Source: JALHST01 sp963798435 (lineage in GTDB: Bacteria > Bacteroidota > Bacteroidia > Flavobacteriales > Flavobacteriaceae). From it: a stretch of DNA of 64,000 nucleotides. Below are positions 18,078 to 27,507 of the stretch, piece by piece. The stretch's first letter is position 1. Each line of letters begins with the position of its first letter. The position numbers were made by a program, and so were the translations under genes. The notes under the pieces are model-generated. The model saw nothing but the letters and a program-made list of their open reading frames with translations. It did not search any database and was not told the origin of the DNA. The stretch covers positions 248,001-312,000 of the forward strand of contig CAWCTF010000008.1 in NCBI GenBank assembly GCA_963798435.1, read 5' to 3'.

Positions 18078-19091
18078 TTGAAATATTTAGTTTGTGAAAA
18101 GCCCGGACAATTTCTCCTCAAGGAGAAGGCAGTTCCGAAAAGAGGGGAAGGGGAGGCCTTGTTGCAAATCCTGCAGGTAGGTATTTGCGGGACAGACCTT
18201 CATGCCTATGCAGGCAATCAAGCCTTTTTTACCTATCCTCGGATCCTAGGCCATGAACTAGCGACCCTGGTTTTGGAAATCGACGATAATCCGCTGGGGA
18301 TTCGTCGTGGTGATAAGGTTTTGGTGATGCCCTATATCAGTTGTAAAAAATGTGTTGCCTGTCGAAAGGGAAAAACCAACTGTTGTAAAAACCTGAAGGT
18401 GTTGGGGGTACATACCGATGGTGGGATGCAGGAAAAGATAACGGTACCTATCGATTTGTTGTTGCCCGCCGGTCAACTTACAAATGACCAAATGGCGATC
18501 GTGGAGCCGTTGTCAATAGGCGCCCATGCCTTAAAAAGGGCAGCACTCAAAGCAGGGGAGACCGTGGTGGTCATGGGTTGTGGGCCCATCGGTATTGGGA
18601 TATTAAAATTGGCGCAACTGGCCGGTTCGAAGGTCATTGCGATCGACATGAACGAAAATCGCCTGGCCTATGCTAAAAATAAAATTGGCATTGACTACCT
18701 AGTGAACGCGTCTGATCAAGTACGTGAAAGAATCCATGAAATTACCAAGGGGGATATGGCCGATGTGGTTATTGATGCTACGGGACATAAAAAGGCGCTT
18801 GAATCTGGAATCGATTATATGGCACATGGGGGGCGCTATGTTCTGGTCGGACTATCAAAAGGTGAGCTTGTTTTTAACCATCCGGCCATCCATGCGAAAG
18901 AAGCTACAATTTGCTGCAGCAGAAATGCAACTTTGGAAGATTTTAAAGAAGTAATTTCTGTTTTACAATCCGGAGCTTTTCCTGTTGATTCCTATATAAC
19001 CCATACGGTCGGGTATCAAGATATGATTGCCCATTTTGAAGGTTGGTCGGATCCTAGGAACGGGGTTATCAAAGCCATGGTACTATTTTAA
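18078..19091 (+). CDS. Zinc-dependent medium-chain sugar/polyol dehydrogenase
   Basis: 337 residues from a TTG start, as no ATG lies near the conserved N-terminus. Catalytic zinc ligands are in GICGTDLHAY and GHE; the structural zinc is held by CKKCVACRKGKTNCC. The Rossmann glycine motif is GCGPIGIGILKLAQ. It is most like L-galactose/L-fucose/threonine-type dehydrogenases. The stop is followed by a lactonase-type gene, so the pair fits an oxidative sugar route (sugar to lactone, then acid). It carries no FNR-like site. Confidence 0.85.
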   Translation: MKYLVCEKPGQFLLKEKAVPKRGEGEALLQILQVGICGTDLHAYAGNQAFFTYPRILGHELATLVLEIDDNPLGIRRGDKVLVMPYISCKKCVACRKGKTNCCKNLKVLGVHTDGGMQEKITVPIDLLLPAGQLTNDQMAIVEPLSIGAHALKRAALKAGETVVVMGCGPIGIGILKLAQLAGSKVIAIDMNENRLAYAKNKIGIDYLVNASDQVRERIHEITKGDMADVVIDATGHKKALESGIDYMAHGGRYVLVGLSKGELVFNHPAIHAKEATICCSRNATLEDFKEVISVLQSGAFPVDSYITHTVGYQDMIAHFEGWSDPRNGVIKAMVLF

Positions 19092-19112
19092 TTGAAAGCA
19101 CAAAAACCCACT

Positions 19113-19941
19113 ATGACGATAGACGCACATCAACATTTTTGGAAATACGAACCGCGCAAGCATGCATGGATCGATGATGAAATGGCCGTAATACGACGTG
19201 ATTTTCTCCCAACTGACCTTCAGAAGGTCTACCAGGAAAATGGCATCGATGGTTGTGTGGCTGTACAGGCGGCACAGACGCTTGAGGAAACTGATTTTCT
19301 GTTGCAGCTTGCCCAGGAAAACGATTTTATCAAAGGGGTAGTCGGGTGGGCCGATTTACAATCAGAAAAAGTCGAAGAAGTATTAAACCTCTACCAAGAA
19401 CATCAAAAAATAAAGGGTTTCCGGCATATTGTACAAGGGGAAGCTGATCATAATTTTTTACTACGACCCAATTTTCTAAGGGGTATCTCCTACCTTCAAA
19501 AGTATCAGTATACCTATGATATTCTTGTTTTCCCCCATCAACTGGGTGCAACCCTAGAGTTCGTAAAACATTTTCCGAATCAGAAATTCGTAATCGATCA
19601 CATCGCGAAGCCCTATATCAAGGATGGATTTTATGACGGATGGGCAGTATCTGATGCAGGAAATTGCTAGAAATGAACAGGTGTATTGTAAATTATCGGG
19701 GATGATTACCGAAGCTGACTATCATAAATGGTCAACGGAACAATTGCACCCCTATATGAATTTGGTGATGGAGGCCTTTGGTCCCGACCGCATCCTTTTC
19801 GGTTCAGATTGGCCCGTATGCTTGGTGGCGGGTAGTTATAGGAAAGTGAAACAAGTTGTGACCGATTATATTGCCGTTTTGAGTCCCTCGGAACAACATG
19901 CGATCATGGGTGAAAATGCCATAAAATTCTACGGTCTTTAA
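19113..19941 (+). pseudogene. Amidohydrolase / L-fuconolactonase-like hydrolase, frameshifted
   Basis: COG3618-type amidohydrolase. The N-terminal metal site DAHQHFWKYEP and central IDHIAKPYI lie in one frame; QVYCKLSGMITEAD and the C-terminal ILFGSDWPVCLV lie in a second. The frame changes near 19650, where one extra base (or two missing) restores a normal protein of about 275 residues. Start ATG 19113 is preferred over TTG 19092. It is expected to open a sugar lactone made by the preceding dehydrogenase. As read, the product would be truncated and inactive. Confidence 0.85.
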
Positions 19942-20114
19942 ACGCGGTCTTCAGGAGCGTATCGTGACCTAATGCCTTAAATCTATTTACGATTGGCGAA
20001 TATCCAATGGACCATAGCGCTGCTGATGTAGTTGACCCATAGAATTGAAAAGGCGCACAATTATTATCTGAAAGTAAGGCGTGAACCATTCCCAAAGGCA
20101 TTTGAATGGTATTC

Positions 20115-21185
20115 TCAATCAACCGAAGTTAATTTTTCCTTGATTACTTTCCCCATATAATCTAACTCGTCCAAAGCCTTTTGCGCAAAATTAAAGAGGC
20201 TCAGACATCGGTCTAAATTTTGATTTTCGTAGGTGACCTTGTAATATATATTGCCGTTGAGATAATCGGTCAAAGCGCGAAGTCCGTGCATAAAGGGCAT
20301 AAAGACGGCGCCATACGACAATGAGGCCAATTCTTTCTGGTTCAAAAACGGACCTATGGAAGCCAAGCCATCAATAAACGACACGAATAGGTCTCGATTG
20401 AAGGTAATTTTGGCCAGGTCTTTTTCGTCTTCCGAGGCCGTATTGGCAATTGTACGCACTGCATCTCCAAAATCATAATAGAAATAACCTTTCATAAGGG
20501 TGTCTAAATCAATTAAGCACAAGGCCGTATGCGCTGTTTTTGAAAAAAGTATATTATTGAGTTTGGTATCATTATGACAAATTCGAAGTGGGAGATCCAG
20601 ATTTTCTAAGATCTGTAATTCCTTAAAAATTTTAGGAACGAATTCGATGGGTTTTTCCGCTTGCCTTTTTTTAGGGAGGCTGGAGCCGGCAATCGCTGTT
20701 TCGAATTGTTGCTTTCTTAGGCCAAGGTCGTGAAAGCGAGGTATGGTGTCGCGGTACATCTGAAGATCGGCATCTTTCAGGAGTATATGAAATTTACCGA
20801 TGATCCTTCCCGCTTCATAGGCAATCTTTAGGTTAGTGGTCGTATTATAGGTCGTACTATCACCCAAGTACGTCATCAGCCGCCAATAGCCATCGATTTT
20901 TTCAAAATAGGTGGCGCCGAGCGTTGTTTTGATGAGGTTAATTTGGGCGTATCCTGTATCGTCCAATGTTTTAAGGGCACGGTTCAAATTGGCCATAAGG
21001 CCTTCGATATCCCCAAAAACATTCTTGTTGATGCGCTGTAGGATGTACTTTGGATACTCGTCGTCCAAGACGAGAAAAGTATCGTTAATGAAGCCGTTGT
21101 TTATCGTTTTGAGGGTATAGTTTTTTGGCGCAACTAAAAAGTGTTGCAAGATGGCACTGGCCGTAATGAGGTCCTTACTGCCCAT
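20115..21185 (-). CDS. Phosphotransferase, sugar-kinase-like (NahK/APH superfamily)
   Basis: 356 residues. N-terminal YTLKTINNGFINDTFLVLDDEYPKYILQRINKNVF and the catalytic loop LRICHNDTKLNNILF with DLDTLMKGYFYYDFGDAVR match APH-fold kinases related to N-acetylhexosamine 1-kinase. It is encoded immediately downstream (12 bp) of a nucleotidyltransferase, so the pair probably makes a sugar 1-phosphate and then an NDP-sugar. The sugar is not determined. Confidence 0.87.
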   Translation of the reverse strand: MGSKDLITASAILQHFLVAPKNYTLKTINNGFINDTFLVLDDEYPKYILQRINKNVFGDIEGLMANLNRALKTLDDTGYAQINLIKTTLGATYFEKIDGYWRLMTYLGDSTTYNTTTNLKIAYEAGRIIGKFHILLKDADLQMYRDTIPRFHDLGLRKQQFETAIAGSSLPKKRQAEKPIEFVPKIFKELQILENLDLPLRICHNDTKLNNILFSKTAHTALCLIDLDTLMKGYFYYDFGDAVRTIANTASEDEKDLAKITFNRDLFVSFIDGLASIGPFLNQKELASLSYGAVFMPFMHGLRALTDYLNGNIYYKVTYENQNLDRCLSLFNFAQKALDELDYMGKVIKEKLTSVD

Positions 21186-21197
21186 TGGTCTCCTATG

Positions 21198-22091
21198 TTA
21201 GTTCCACAAAGGTGATGGATAGCCTCCTGAATCTGTAGTTTCCTGCAATTGTGCAACCGCCATTTCCCGATCACTGGCATAGGTTACCCCAAACCATTTG
21301 CCACCAGACGGAACTACTTTGACAACAACTTCATTTTGCTGTACCATTTCCTGAATCACAAAGGGGATATAAATTTCACCTTTTTCAAGATTTTCACCTT
21401 TGTGAAGAAATCGTTTTAGGTCTCTTTCAATCGCATCAAAAATCGATGGCCGACAGATCCAATAATTCATACTCACTAACTCGTTGCCGGTAAATTCGAA
21501 ACCGGAATCTAAATCTACTACCTTTGATCCTTGCTGTGCGAGTTGGGTGCGCTCGATTACAGAGCGCAAGGTATTGTTGTCGTCGGCAGTACAGACACCC
21601 CTTGAAACCGATCCATAATCGGAAAGGGTATCTTTCAATGTATATCCAACAAGTGCGTAGGCACCCTTATTTATAGGATTTTTAATGAATTCGGCGGCAT
21701 TCTTAAAGGCCCCTTTGCCATAATAATCATCGGCATTGATTACGACGAAGGCATTGTCGATCACATTTCGAGCCGTCCAAACTGCATGTGCCGTACCCCA
21801 AGGTTTTTGGCGCTCGCCAGAATATTCTGAACCTTTTGGAATATCCATTAGTTCTTGAGAGAGCACATCTATCCTGATATTCTTTGGAAGTCTTTGGGAT
21901 AAGTGGTCTTTTAAGTAGTCGACATTGTCTTTCTTGGTAATGGCAACGATATGGTCAAATCCGTTTTCCAAGGCATCAAAGATGCTGAATTCCATTAGAA
22001 ATTCTTCTTTGGGGCCCAGCCCATCAAATTGCTTTAACTTGCCATATCGGCTTCCACTGCCTGCAGCCATTAAAAGTAAGGTCATATACAA
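21198..22091 (-). CDS. Sugar nucleotidyltransferase
   Basis: 297 residues of the NTP_transferase fold. The start LLLMAAGSGSRYGKLKQFDGLGPKEEFLMEF is the nucleotide-binding signature (usually GxGxRxxxxxxxxPK, here GPK). The metal-binding NADDYYGKGAF and the central NYWICRPSIFDAIE complete the fold. It should join NTP to a sugar 1-phosphate supplied by its operon partner at 20115. The usual substrates (UTP or GTP) cannot be chosen by eye. Confidence 0.87.
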   Translation of the reverse strand: MYMTLLLMAAGSGSRYGKLKQFDGLGPKEEFLMEFSIFDALENGFDHIVAITKKDNVDYLKDHLSQRLPKNIRIDVLSQELMDIPKGSEYSGERQKPWGTAHAVWTARNVIDNAFVVINADDYYGKGAFKNAAEFIKNPINKGAYALVGYTLKDTLSDYGSVSRGVCTADDNNTLRSVIERTQLAQQGSKVVDLDSGFEFTGNELVSMNYWICRPSIFDAIERDLKRFLHKGENLEKGEIYIPFVIQEMVQQNEVVVKVVPSGGKWFGVTYASDREMAVAQLQETTDSGGYPSPLWN

Positions 22092-22206
22092 TAAATTTGA
22101 TGGGGCAAAAATAATACTTTGCCATTAAAAACACCCTTCTAGGACGATATACCTCAAAAATTAGACTAATTGCTACCCTTGTTTCAGTTGCCCCGCCTAT
22201 TTCAAA

Positions 22207-22250
22207 CTGATATTTATCATATTTTTCGCTCCTCCTGATGGCTAATTTTG
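22207..22250 (+). promoter_or_regulatory. hemN promoter: FNR-like dyad and -7 element
   Basis: CTGAT-ATTT-ATCAT at 22207-22220 (centre 22213.5). TAATTTTG at 22243-22250 starts 29.5 bp downstream and overlaps an upstream in-frame ATG at 22238. Transcription should begin near 22255, so translation must start at the later ATG (22271). Confidence 0.78.
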
Positions 22251-22270
22251 TGCCAAAGCATATTATTTTC

Positions 22271-23632
22271 ATGGTCAATCTCATTCAGAAATATAATATA
22301 CCAGGACCTAGATATACCAGTTACCCTACGGTTCCCTACTGGGATATGGACGGTTTTTCTGGAAAAAAATGGCAATTAACGGTTCAGCGAAGCTTTGAGG
22401 AAAGCAATGCCAAGGAGGGTATTAGTCTTTACATTCATCTTCCTTTTTGTGAGCGTATGTGTACTTTCTGTGGTTGTCATAAACGTATTACCAAACGCCA
22501 CGAGGTCGAGGACCCCTATATTCAGGCGGTTCTTAAAGAATGGAAATTGTATTGTGACCTTTTTCCCTCAAAACCGATTATTAAGCAACTGCATTTGGGG
22601 GGCGGCACACCAACATTTTTTTCACCGGAAAATCTGCAAGGGCTTCTACACGGAATTTTTAGATTGGCCAACAAGGCCGATGACTGTGAGATGAGTTTTG
22701 AGGGCCATCCAAACAATACGACTCGGAGACATCTTGAAGTACTATACGAAATTGGCTTTCGTAGGGTAAGTTATGGGGTTCAAGACTATAATGAAACAGT
22801 ACAACGGGCCATTCATAGGCTACAGCCTTTTGAAGCGGTAAGGAATGTTACCCAATGGGCCCGGGAAATCGGATACACTTCAATCGGTCATGATATTATT
22901 TTTGGATTGCCTTTCCAGACCTTGGCACATATCGAGGAAACCATTCGAAAGACGACCGAACTAATGCCTGATCGTTTGGCCTTTTATAGTTATGCCCATG
23001 TACCGTGGTTGAATGGCAACGGCCAGCGCGGCTACAAAGACGCCGATCTACCTACGGCCGACGAGAAGCGTACCCAGTACGAAAAAGGAAAAGATGCCTT
23101 GGTCAAGGCAGGGTATTATGAAATTGGGATGGATCATTTTGCCCTGAAGTCAGACCGTCTTTATCAGGCGACACAGCTAAGCGAACTGCATCGAAATTTT
23201 ATGGGCTATACCGACGCAAGAACACAATTGATGATAGGTCTGGGTGCCTCGAGCATAAGTGATAGCTGGTACGGTTTCGCACAGAATGTTAAGAATGTCG
23301 AGGAATACGAGCATTTAGTTGAAAATAATATTATTCCCATTTATAAGGGTCACATTCTAAATCAAGAAGACCAGATAATAAGGGAACATATCCTAAATTT
23401 AATGGTTCGTTTTGAAACCTCTTGGGCAGAAAATGAAGATAGATTTCCTGATTTGGGGTGGACCATAGGGCAACTCACCGAAATGGAATCGGATGGCTTG
23501 CTCGAACTTACCGAGGATCATCTCACGGTTACCGAAAAAGGAAAACCATTCATTCGTAATATTTGTATGGCTTTTGACGTTCTCTTACATAGGAAAGCGC
23601 CAGAAACACGTTTGTTTTCTATGACGGTATAG
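22271..23632 (+). CDS. hemN: Oxygen-independent coproporphyrinogen III oxidase
   Basis: 453 residues from ATG 22271; the promoter lies over the earlier ATG. It has the radical-SAM core LYIHLPFCERMCTFCGC (CxxxCxxC), followed by LHLGGGTPTFF and FGLPFQTLAHIEETIRKTTEL. The N-terminal IQKYNIPGPRYTSYPTVPYW is HemN-specific and separates it from HemW. It oxidatively decarboxylates coproporphyrinogen without oxygen, supporting heme supply for the cbb3 oxidase under microoxia. Its predicted FNR-type control is widespread for hemN. Confidence 0.93.
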   Translation: MVNLIQKYNIPGPRYTSYPTVPYWDMDGFSGKKWQLTVQRSFEESNAKEGISLYIHLPFCERMCTFCGCHKRITKRHEVEDPYIQAVLKEWKLYCDLFPSKPIIKQLHLGGGTPTFFSPENLQGLLHGIFRLANKADDCEMSFEGHPNNTTRRHLEVLYEIGFRRVSYGVQDYNETVQRAIHRLQPFEAVRNVTQWAREIGYTSIGHDIIFGLPFQTLAHIEETIRKTTELMPDRLAFYSYAHVPWLNGNGQRGYKDADLPTADEKRTQYEKGKDALVKAGYYEIGMDHFALKSDRLYQATQLSELHRNFMGYTDARTQLMIGLGASSISDSWYGFAQNVKNVEEYEHLVENNIIPIYKGHILNQEDQIIREHILNLMVRFETSWAENEDRFPDLGWTIGQLTEMESDGLLELTEDHLTVTEKGKPFIRNICMAFDVLLHRKAPETRLFSMTV

Positions 23633-23691
23633 CGTGCTGACATCAATCCAAAATAAATTCCCTGGAATGGGAAGGTAAAATAACAGGAATT

Positions 23692-24513
23692 ATGAAAAAA
23701 ATAATAGTACCCATTGACTTCTCGGAACAATCCGAATATGCCCTAAAAGTAGCGGCGGCCTTAGCCAAAAAACATGGTTCCGAGATTTTGGCATTGCACA
23801 TGTTAGAGCTTAATCAAGCCATGATAACTTCTTCGGAAGGCTTTCATCCCGAGCAAACGGTCTTTCTATTAAAAATGGCCGAAAAAAGATTCAATGAATT
23901 TTTACATAAGCCGTATTTGAAAGACCTAGCCATTACGCCTATCATTAAACATTTCAAGGTTTTCAGCGAGGTAAATGAAGTGGCTCAGCAACATAGCGCT
24001 GATTTGATCGTCATGGGTTCTCATGGAAGTGATGGCCTAAAGGAAATCTTTGTAGGATCGAATGCCGAGAAGGTGGTAAGAAATGCCGAAATACCTGTTC
24101 TGGTAATAAAGAATGATATCCCCAATTTTAAAGTGGAGCGTTTTGTGTTCGCTTCCGACTTCAAAGAGGAGAATCTTTTAGCTTTTCAAAAGGCGAAGGC
24201 TTTTGCCGATATGCTCAAGGCTAAAATGGACTTGGTATATATCAACACCCCAGGGGATAATTTTCTTAGCACAACCGACACCTATGTTGCGATAAATGCA
24301 TTTTTGCGCAAGGCCAACGTAGCCTATGAGGTACAAATATTCAATGATTATAGTATTGAAAGGGGTATCCTGAACTATAGTGAAAATTGCAAGGCAGATG
24401 CCATTGGGATACCTACTCATGGTCGAAAAGGGCTTTCGCATTTCTTTATGGGAAGTATTGGGGAAGACGTAGCAAATCATTCAAAAATTCCGGTAGTGAC
24501 CTTTAAAATATAA
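23692..24513 (+). CDS. Tandem-domain universal stress protein
   Basis: 273 residues, two Usp domains. The first starts MKKIIVPIDFSEQSEYALKVAAALAKKHG and holds GSHGSDGLKEIFVGS; the second retains THGRKGLSHFFMGS, so both ATP loops look intact here. It is 59 bp after hemN and probably co-transcribed from the hemN promoter; a poor dyad (CTGAC-ATCA-ATCCA, 23637-23650) lacks a fitting -7 box. A strong terminator follows. Confidence 0.92.
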   Translation: MKKIIVPIDFSEQSEYALKVAAALAKKHGSEILALHMLELNQAMITSSEGFHPEQTVFLLKMAEKRFNEFLHKPYLKDLAITPIIKHFKVFSEVNEVAQQHSADLIVMGSHGSDGLKEIFVGSNAEKVVRNAEIPVLVIKNDIPNFKVERFVFASDFKEENLLAFQKAKAFADMLKAKMDLVYINTPGDNFLSTTDTYVAINAFLRKANVAYEVQIFNDYSIERGILNYSENCKADAIGIPTHGRKGLSHFFMGSIGEDVANHSKIPVVTFKI

Positions 24514-24558
24514 GACCGGCAATCGAGGAAGCAAGCCTTCTTTTTCGTTGGACCAATT

Positions 24559-24589
24559 AAAAAGGGGAGGCCATCGGCCTCCCCTTTTT
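24559..24589. terminator. Bidirectional intrinsic terminator
   Basis: AAAAAGGGGAGGCC (24559-24572), loop ATC, then GGCCTCCCCTTTTT (24576-24589): a perfect 14-bp stem with A- and T-tracts on both sides. It sits between the convergent usp and PIG-L genes and should stop transcription both ways. Confidence 0.92.
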
Positions 24590-24621
24590 AATTAGATTGC
24601 TTCTTCATTGCCTGATGGCGT

Positions 24622-25497
24622 TCAATCTGATTTTTTAAGCATCGGGAACAATTTCCTTACTTCTTCATCGGTAGGCTGTTTTCCGTATTCGCAAATCTCA
24701 AAACCTTCGGCATGCAAGGCGTTTCCTGCGGTAGTTCCGTACCACTTTTTTAAACTTTCCTTGGTAGCTTCGTTTGGTGAGGCATAACGCCATTTTGACA
24801 ACATTTCCAATCGCGCCTTTTCATCTTTGGGCACCTTGTCCAAATCCCCGGTAGTCCAAGGCAACCATTCGAAAACCTGTGATTCATGGGCTGCAAGGGC
24901 ATAGATTTTTTGGTCAAATACCGAATCGATATTAATGGCGATGTCTGGTTCGAAAGGACTCGGTTTTTTAAAGCCATCTTCAGAATACAAAAAAACAGGA
25001 TTCTTGGTCAGGGGCGGTACTTCGGGGGCAACATTAGGTACAATCACCATATAGGCCGCATCCTGAACCAATACACCGGTGTATCGATGATCCGGATGAT
25101 AATCATTTGGCCTGGGCGCAATTACGATATCCGCATGCCATTTTCTAATTTCGCGAATCACCTTCAAGCGGTTCTCCAATGTGGGCATCAATTCCCCATC
25201 ATGGTTATCTAATACGGTATACTCGACGCCAAAGCGTCTTCCTGCCTCTTGGGCTTCGGCAATGCGTATTTTTGCCAATTCCCCGCCTCCTTTATCTTGA
25301 TGGCCTGCATCTCCATTGGTAAGTGAAACAAACTTTACGTTATGGCCCATTTTTGCATAAAGGATGGCGGTGCCACCTGCATCCATATCACAATCATCGG
25401 GATGGGCACCAAAAACGATTATGTTGATTTTTTCGTTTTGCGAAAAAAAAGGCGTTATCCAGAAAATCAGAAAAAGGAGTATTAGGTATTTTTTCAT
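24622..25497 (-). CDS. PIG-L family deacetylase, secreted
   Basis: 291 residues. A signal peptide (about 1-20) is followed by the PIG-L/LmbE metal motif GAHPDDCD (H32, D34, D35), then NGDAGHQ and PNDYHPDHRYTG, which carry the third zinc ligand. These enzymes remove acetyl groups from N-acetyl-sugar substrates; BshB of bacillithiol synthesis is cytoplasmic, so this exported form more likely acts on glycans. It lies 8 bp after the Gfo/Idh/MocA gene and forms an operon with it. Confidence 0.9.
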   Translation of the reverse strand: MKKYLILLFLIFWITPFFSQNEKINIIVFGAHPDDCDMDAGGTAILYAKMGHNVKFVSLTNGDAGHQDKGGGELAKIRIAEAQEAGRRFGVEYTVLDNHDGELMPTLENRLKVIREIRKWHADIVIAPRPNDYHPDHRYTGVLVQDAAYMVIVPNVAPEVPPLTKNPVFLYSEDGFKKPSPFEPDIAINIDSVFDQKIYALAAHESQVFEWLPWTTGDLDKVPKDEKARLEMLSKWRYASPNEATKESLKKWYGTTAGNALHAEGFEICEYGKQPTDEEVRKLFPMLKKSD

Positions 25498-25505
25498 ACG
25501 GTTGT

Positions 25506-26906
25506 TTATTTATCGATTAATTTCATTGCATCGGGATCCCAATGTATCGGTTTTCCCGCATAATAACTTGTGTTCGCCAAAAGTGCGGCCCCAGCAGCGC
25601 GTAGACCGAAGGTCGGGTCTTCGACAATTTCGCCCTTATTTCGAATGGCCTGAAAGAAATTGTAAAAGTGATCATGATGTGCTCCTTTGTAATCACGTGG
25701 AGCCTCCCAGGTGGTTTCCCCGGTTTTTAATTCAGAGGCCCTCGGCTCCAAATTTTTAAGGGCGTATGCTTCGCTAATCTTCTTTTGGGTTGCCTCGGTA
25801 TAGGCTATCATTGAATAATCATCGGGAACCATATCTAATTTGGAACGCGTAAGTTTTACCGAGTTTTCATCTACTTCCATCACCCCTTCGGTGCCGACCA
25901 TCTTGAAACCTCCGCCACCACCTCCACCGGCGATGAAATTCACACGGAAAGAGGCATTGAACGCTGCATGGGTCGCTGTTTTTGGATAGTCATAAAATGT
26001 TAAAGTCACATCGGGTACATCACGACCATCCTTCCAATAGCGAAGACCCCCCGTAGACAACGCCCTGTTAGGGCCATTTGAATCAAGGATAAAATTCAGT
26101 GTTGAAAATGCATGTACAAAAAGATCGCCTGCCACACCGGTACCATAATCCTGATAATTGCGCCATCGAAAGAAACGGGTCGGATCAAAAGGGACTTTGG
26201 GGGCACTACCCAAAAAAGTATCAAAATCAATGCTGTCCGGGTTGGCGTCGGGAGGAATTGGATATTGCCAAGCCCCTTCGGCAGAATAACGGTCATTGTA
26301 CATGTCTAAAAGTACCATCTCCCCAATGGCACCATCGGTATAAAGTTGTTTGGCTTTTTCATTGCCCAAAGATGACAGCCCCTGACTCCCTATCTGACAT
26401 ATTTTTCCGGAGCTTCGATGCGCCTTAATAATTTCCTGACCATCCTCATAGCGTTGTACCATGGGTTTTTCGCAATACACCGATTTGCCGGCCTTAAAGG
26501 CATCAATAGCAATTTTTTTATGCCAATGATCAGGGGTAGCGATAATCACCGCATCTACATCTTTACGATTCAAGAGTTCCCGATAATCGCGGGTCACGAA
26601 TAGATCGGTGCCCCAAAGTTCCTTGGCACGATCTAAACGACCAGTATATAGGTCGCAGGCCGCCACTATTTTTACACCGGCTACGGTTAAGGCGGCATTC
26701 GTATCGTGAATTCCCTGGATTCCGGCTCCTATTAGGCCAAATTGGATTTGCTCGTTTGCCGAATAGTGACCGATTTCATAATTTTTTGATAGTACTATTT
26801 TTTGCTCATAGGATGCGGTTAAAATAAGTGGTGCCGAAGTCACTGCAGCCGAACCCAAGACGGCCTTTTTTAGAAACTGCCTTCTCGAGGTATGTTTTTT
26901 CATCAT
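25506..26906 (-). CDS. Gfo/Idh/MocA-type oxidoreductase with Tat signal
   Basis: 466 residues. The N-terminal twin-arginine motif TSRRQFLKKAVLGSAAVTS indicates Tat export with the cofactor bound. The Rossmann part includes FGLIGAGIQGIHDTNAAL and the family signature CEKPM (YCEKPMVQRYEDG). It binds NAD(P) tightly and oxidises or hydrolyses sugar residues through a nucleotide-cofactor cycle; periplasmic members are common in marine Bacteroidota. It is coupled with the PIG-L enzyme, with no visible regulatory site upstream (26907-27110). Confidence 0.9.
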   Translation of the reverse strand: MMKKHTSRRQFLKKAVLGSAAVTSAPLILTASYEQKIVLSKNYEIGHYSANEQIQFGLIGAGIQGIHDTNAALTVAGVKIVAACDLYTGRLDRAKELWGTDLFVTRDYRELLNRKDVDAVIIATPDHWHKKIAIDAFKAGKSVYCEKPMVQRYEDGQEIIKAHRSSGKICQIGSQGLSSLGNEKAKQLYTDGAIGEMVLLDMYNDRYSAEGAWQYPIPPDANPDSIDFDTFLGSAPKVPFDPTRFFRWRNYQDYGTGVAGDLFVHAFSTLNFILDSNGPNRALSTGGLRYWKDGRDVPDVTLTFYDYPKTATHAAFNASFRVNFIAGGGGGGGFKMVGTEGVMEVDENSVKLTRSKLDMVPDDYSMIAYTEATQKKISEAYALKNLEPRASELKTGETTWEAPRDYKGAHHDHFYNFFQAIRNKGEIVEDPTFGLRAAGAALLANTSYYAGKPIHWDPDAMKLIDK

Positions 26907-27110
26907 TGTAGTGCTTTTGATTTGAACAAAAAATGCCTAGGAAATTACACTTTTTACCCAGGACTGCCAAATTATTATTTTCTCAGGGAATGAAAATTTT
27001 ACTCAAGCAAAATCCCTTGAAATTTATAATCGGTACTTAAAGGAAAGACTTTTTATTTGGTTGCTATTCGCCACAAGGCGCATAGCTCAGCGGTCAGAAT
27101 GAAAGAACTT

Positions 27111-27507
27111 TTAGCTTTTAGTGCGGTGTTCATATATTTGAAGATAGAGCATGGTGCTCATTTTTTGCGCCCTGTTCTTGGCGATCCATGCGGTTTCACC
27201 CACAAAAAGTTCGTCAATCGGTAGCGAACCACTGGTTGAGCCAGAGTCCGAAATGTTCTGACGTTACCCCGTGGTTCATTTTATCATCGACTTCCTGGTG
27301 AGCGGTTACCGGATTCCCGTAGTATTTGCGTTTTAAAAAGAGTTGTGTTTCCCAGAAATCGGTCAGTAATTCTAAATGGGCGTCCCAATCGGTGATGATG
27401 CTATTGAAAATTGGTCCTAGGACTTTATCATTCCGAATCTTCGTGTAGAACGAAACGACCAAAAGGTGTACGTCTTCCCTATCTTGTATATCGGTTCTTA
27501 CAGGCAT
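27111..27507 (-). pseudogene. Group III truncated hemoglobin, frameshifted
   Basis: Residues 1-97 in one frame end at FGLWLNQWFATD. Dropping one G near 27219 restores a normal globin of about 131 residues whose missing tail reads IDELFVGETAWIAKNRAQKM and onwards, ending at TAA 27111-27113. The preserved tail makes an assembly indel plausible. Group III trHbs bind oxygen or NO with high affinity in microaerobes. It starts one base from the end of the LOG gene, so they are co-transcribed. No FNR-like site is seen. Confidence 0.88.

Noticed and set aside
22238..22270. Longer hemN reading frame beginning at 22238
   Set aside because: The -7 element (22243-22250) overlaps this ATG and the expected transcript begins after it.
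23637..23650. FNR-like dyad before the second usp gene (CTGAC-ATCA-ATCCA)
   Set aside because: The right half is poor and no -7 octamer lies at the 29.5-bp offset; the gene is better served by the hemN promoter.
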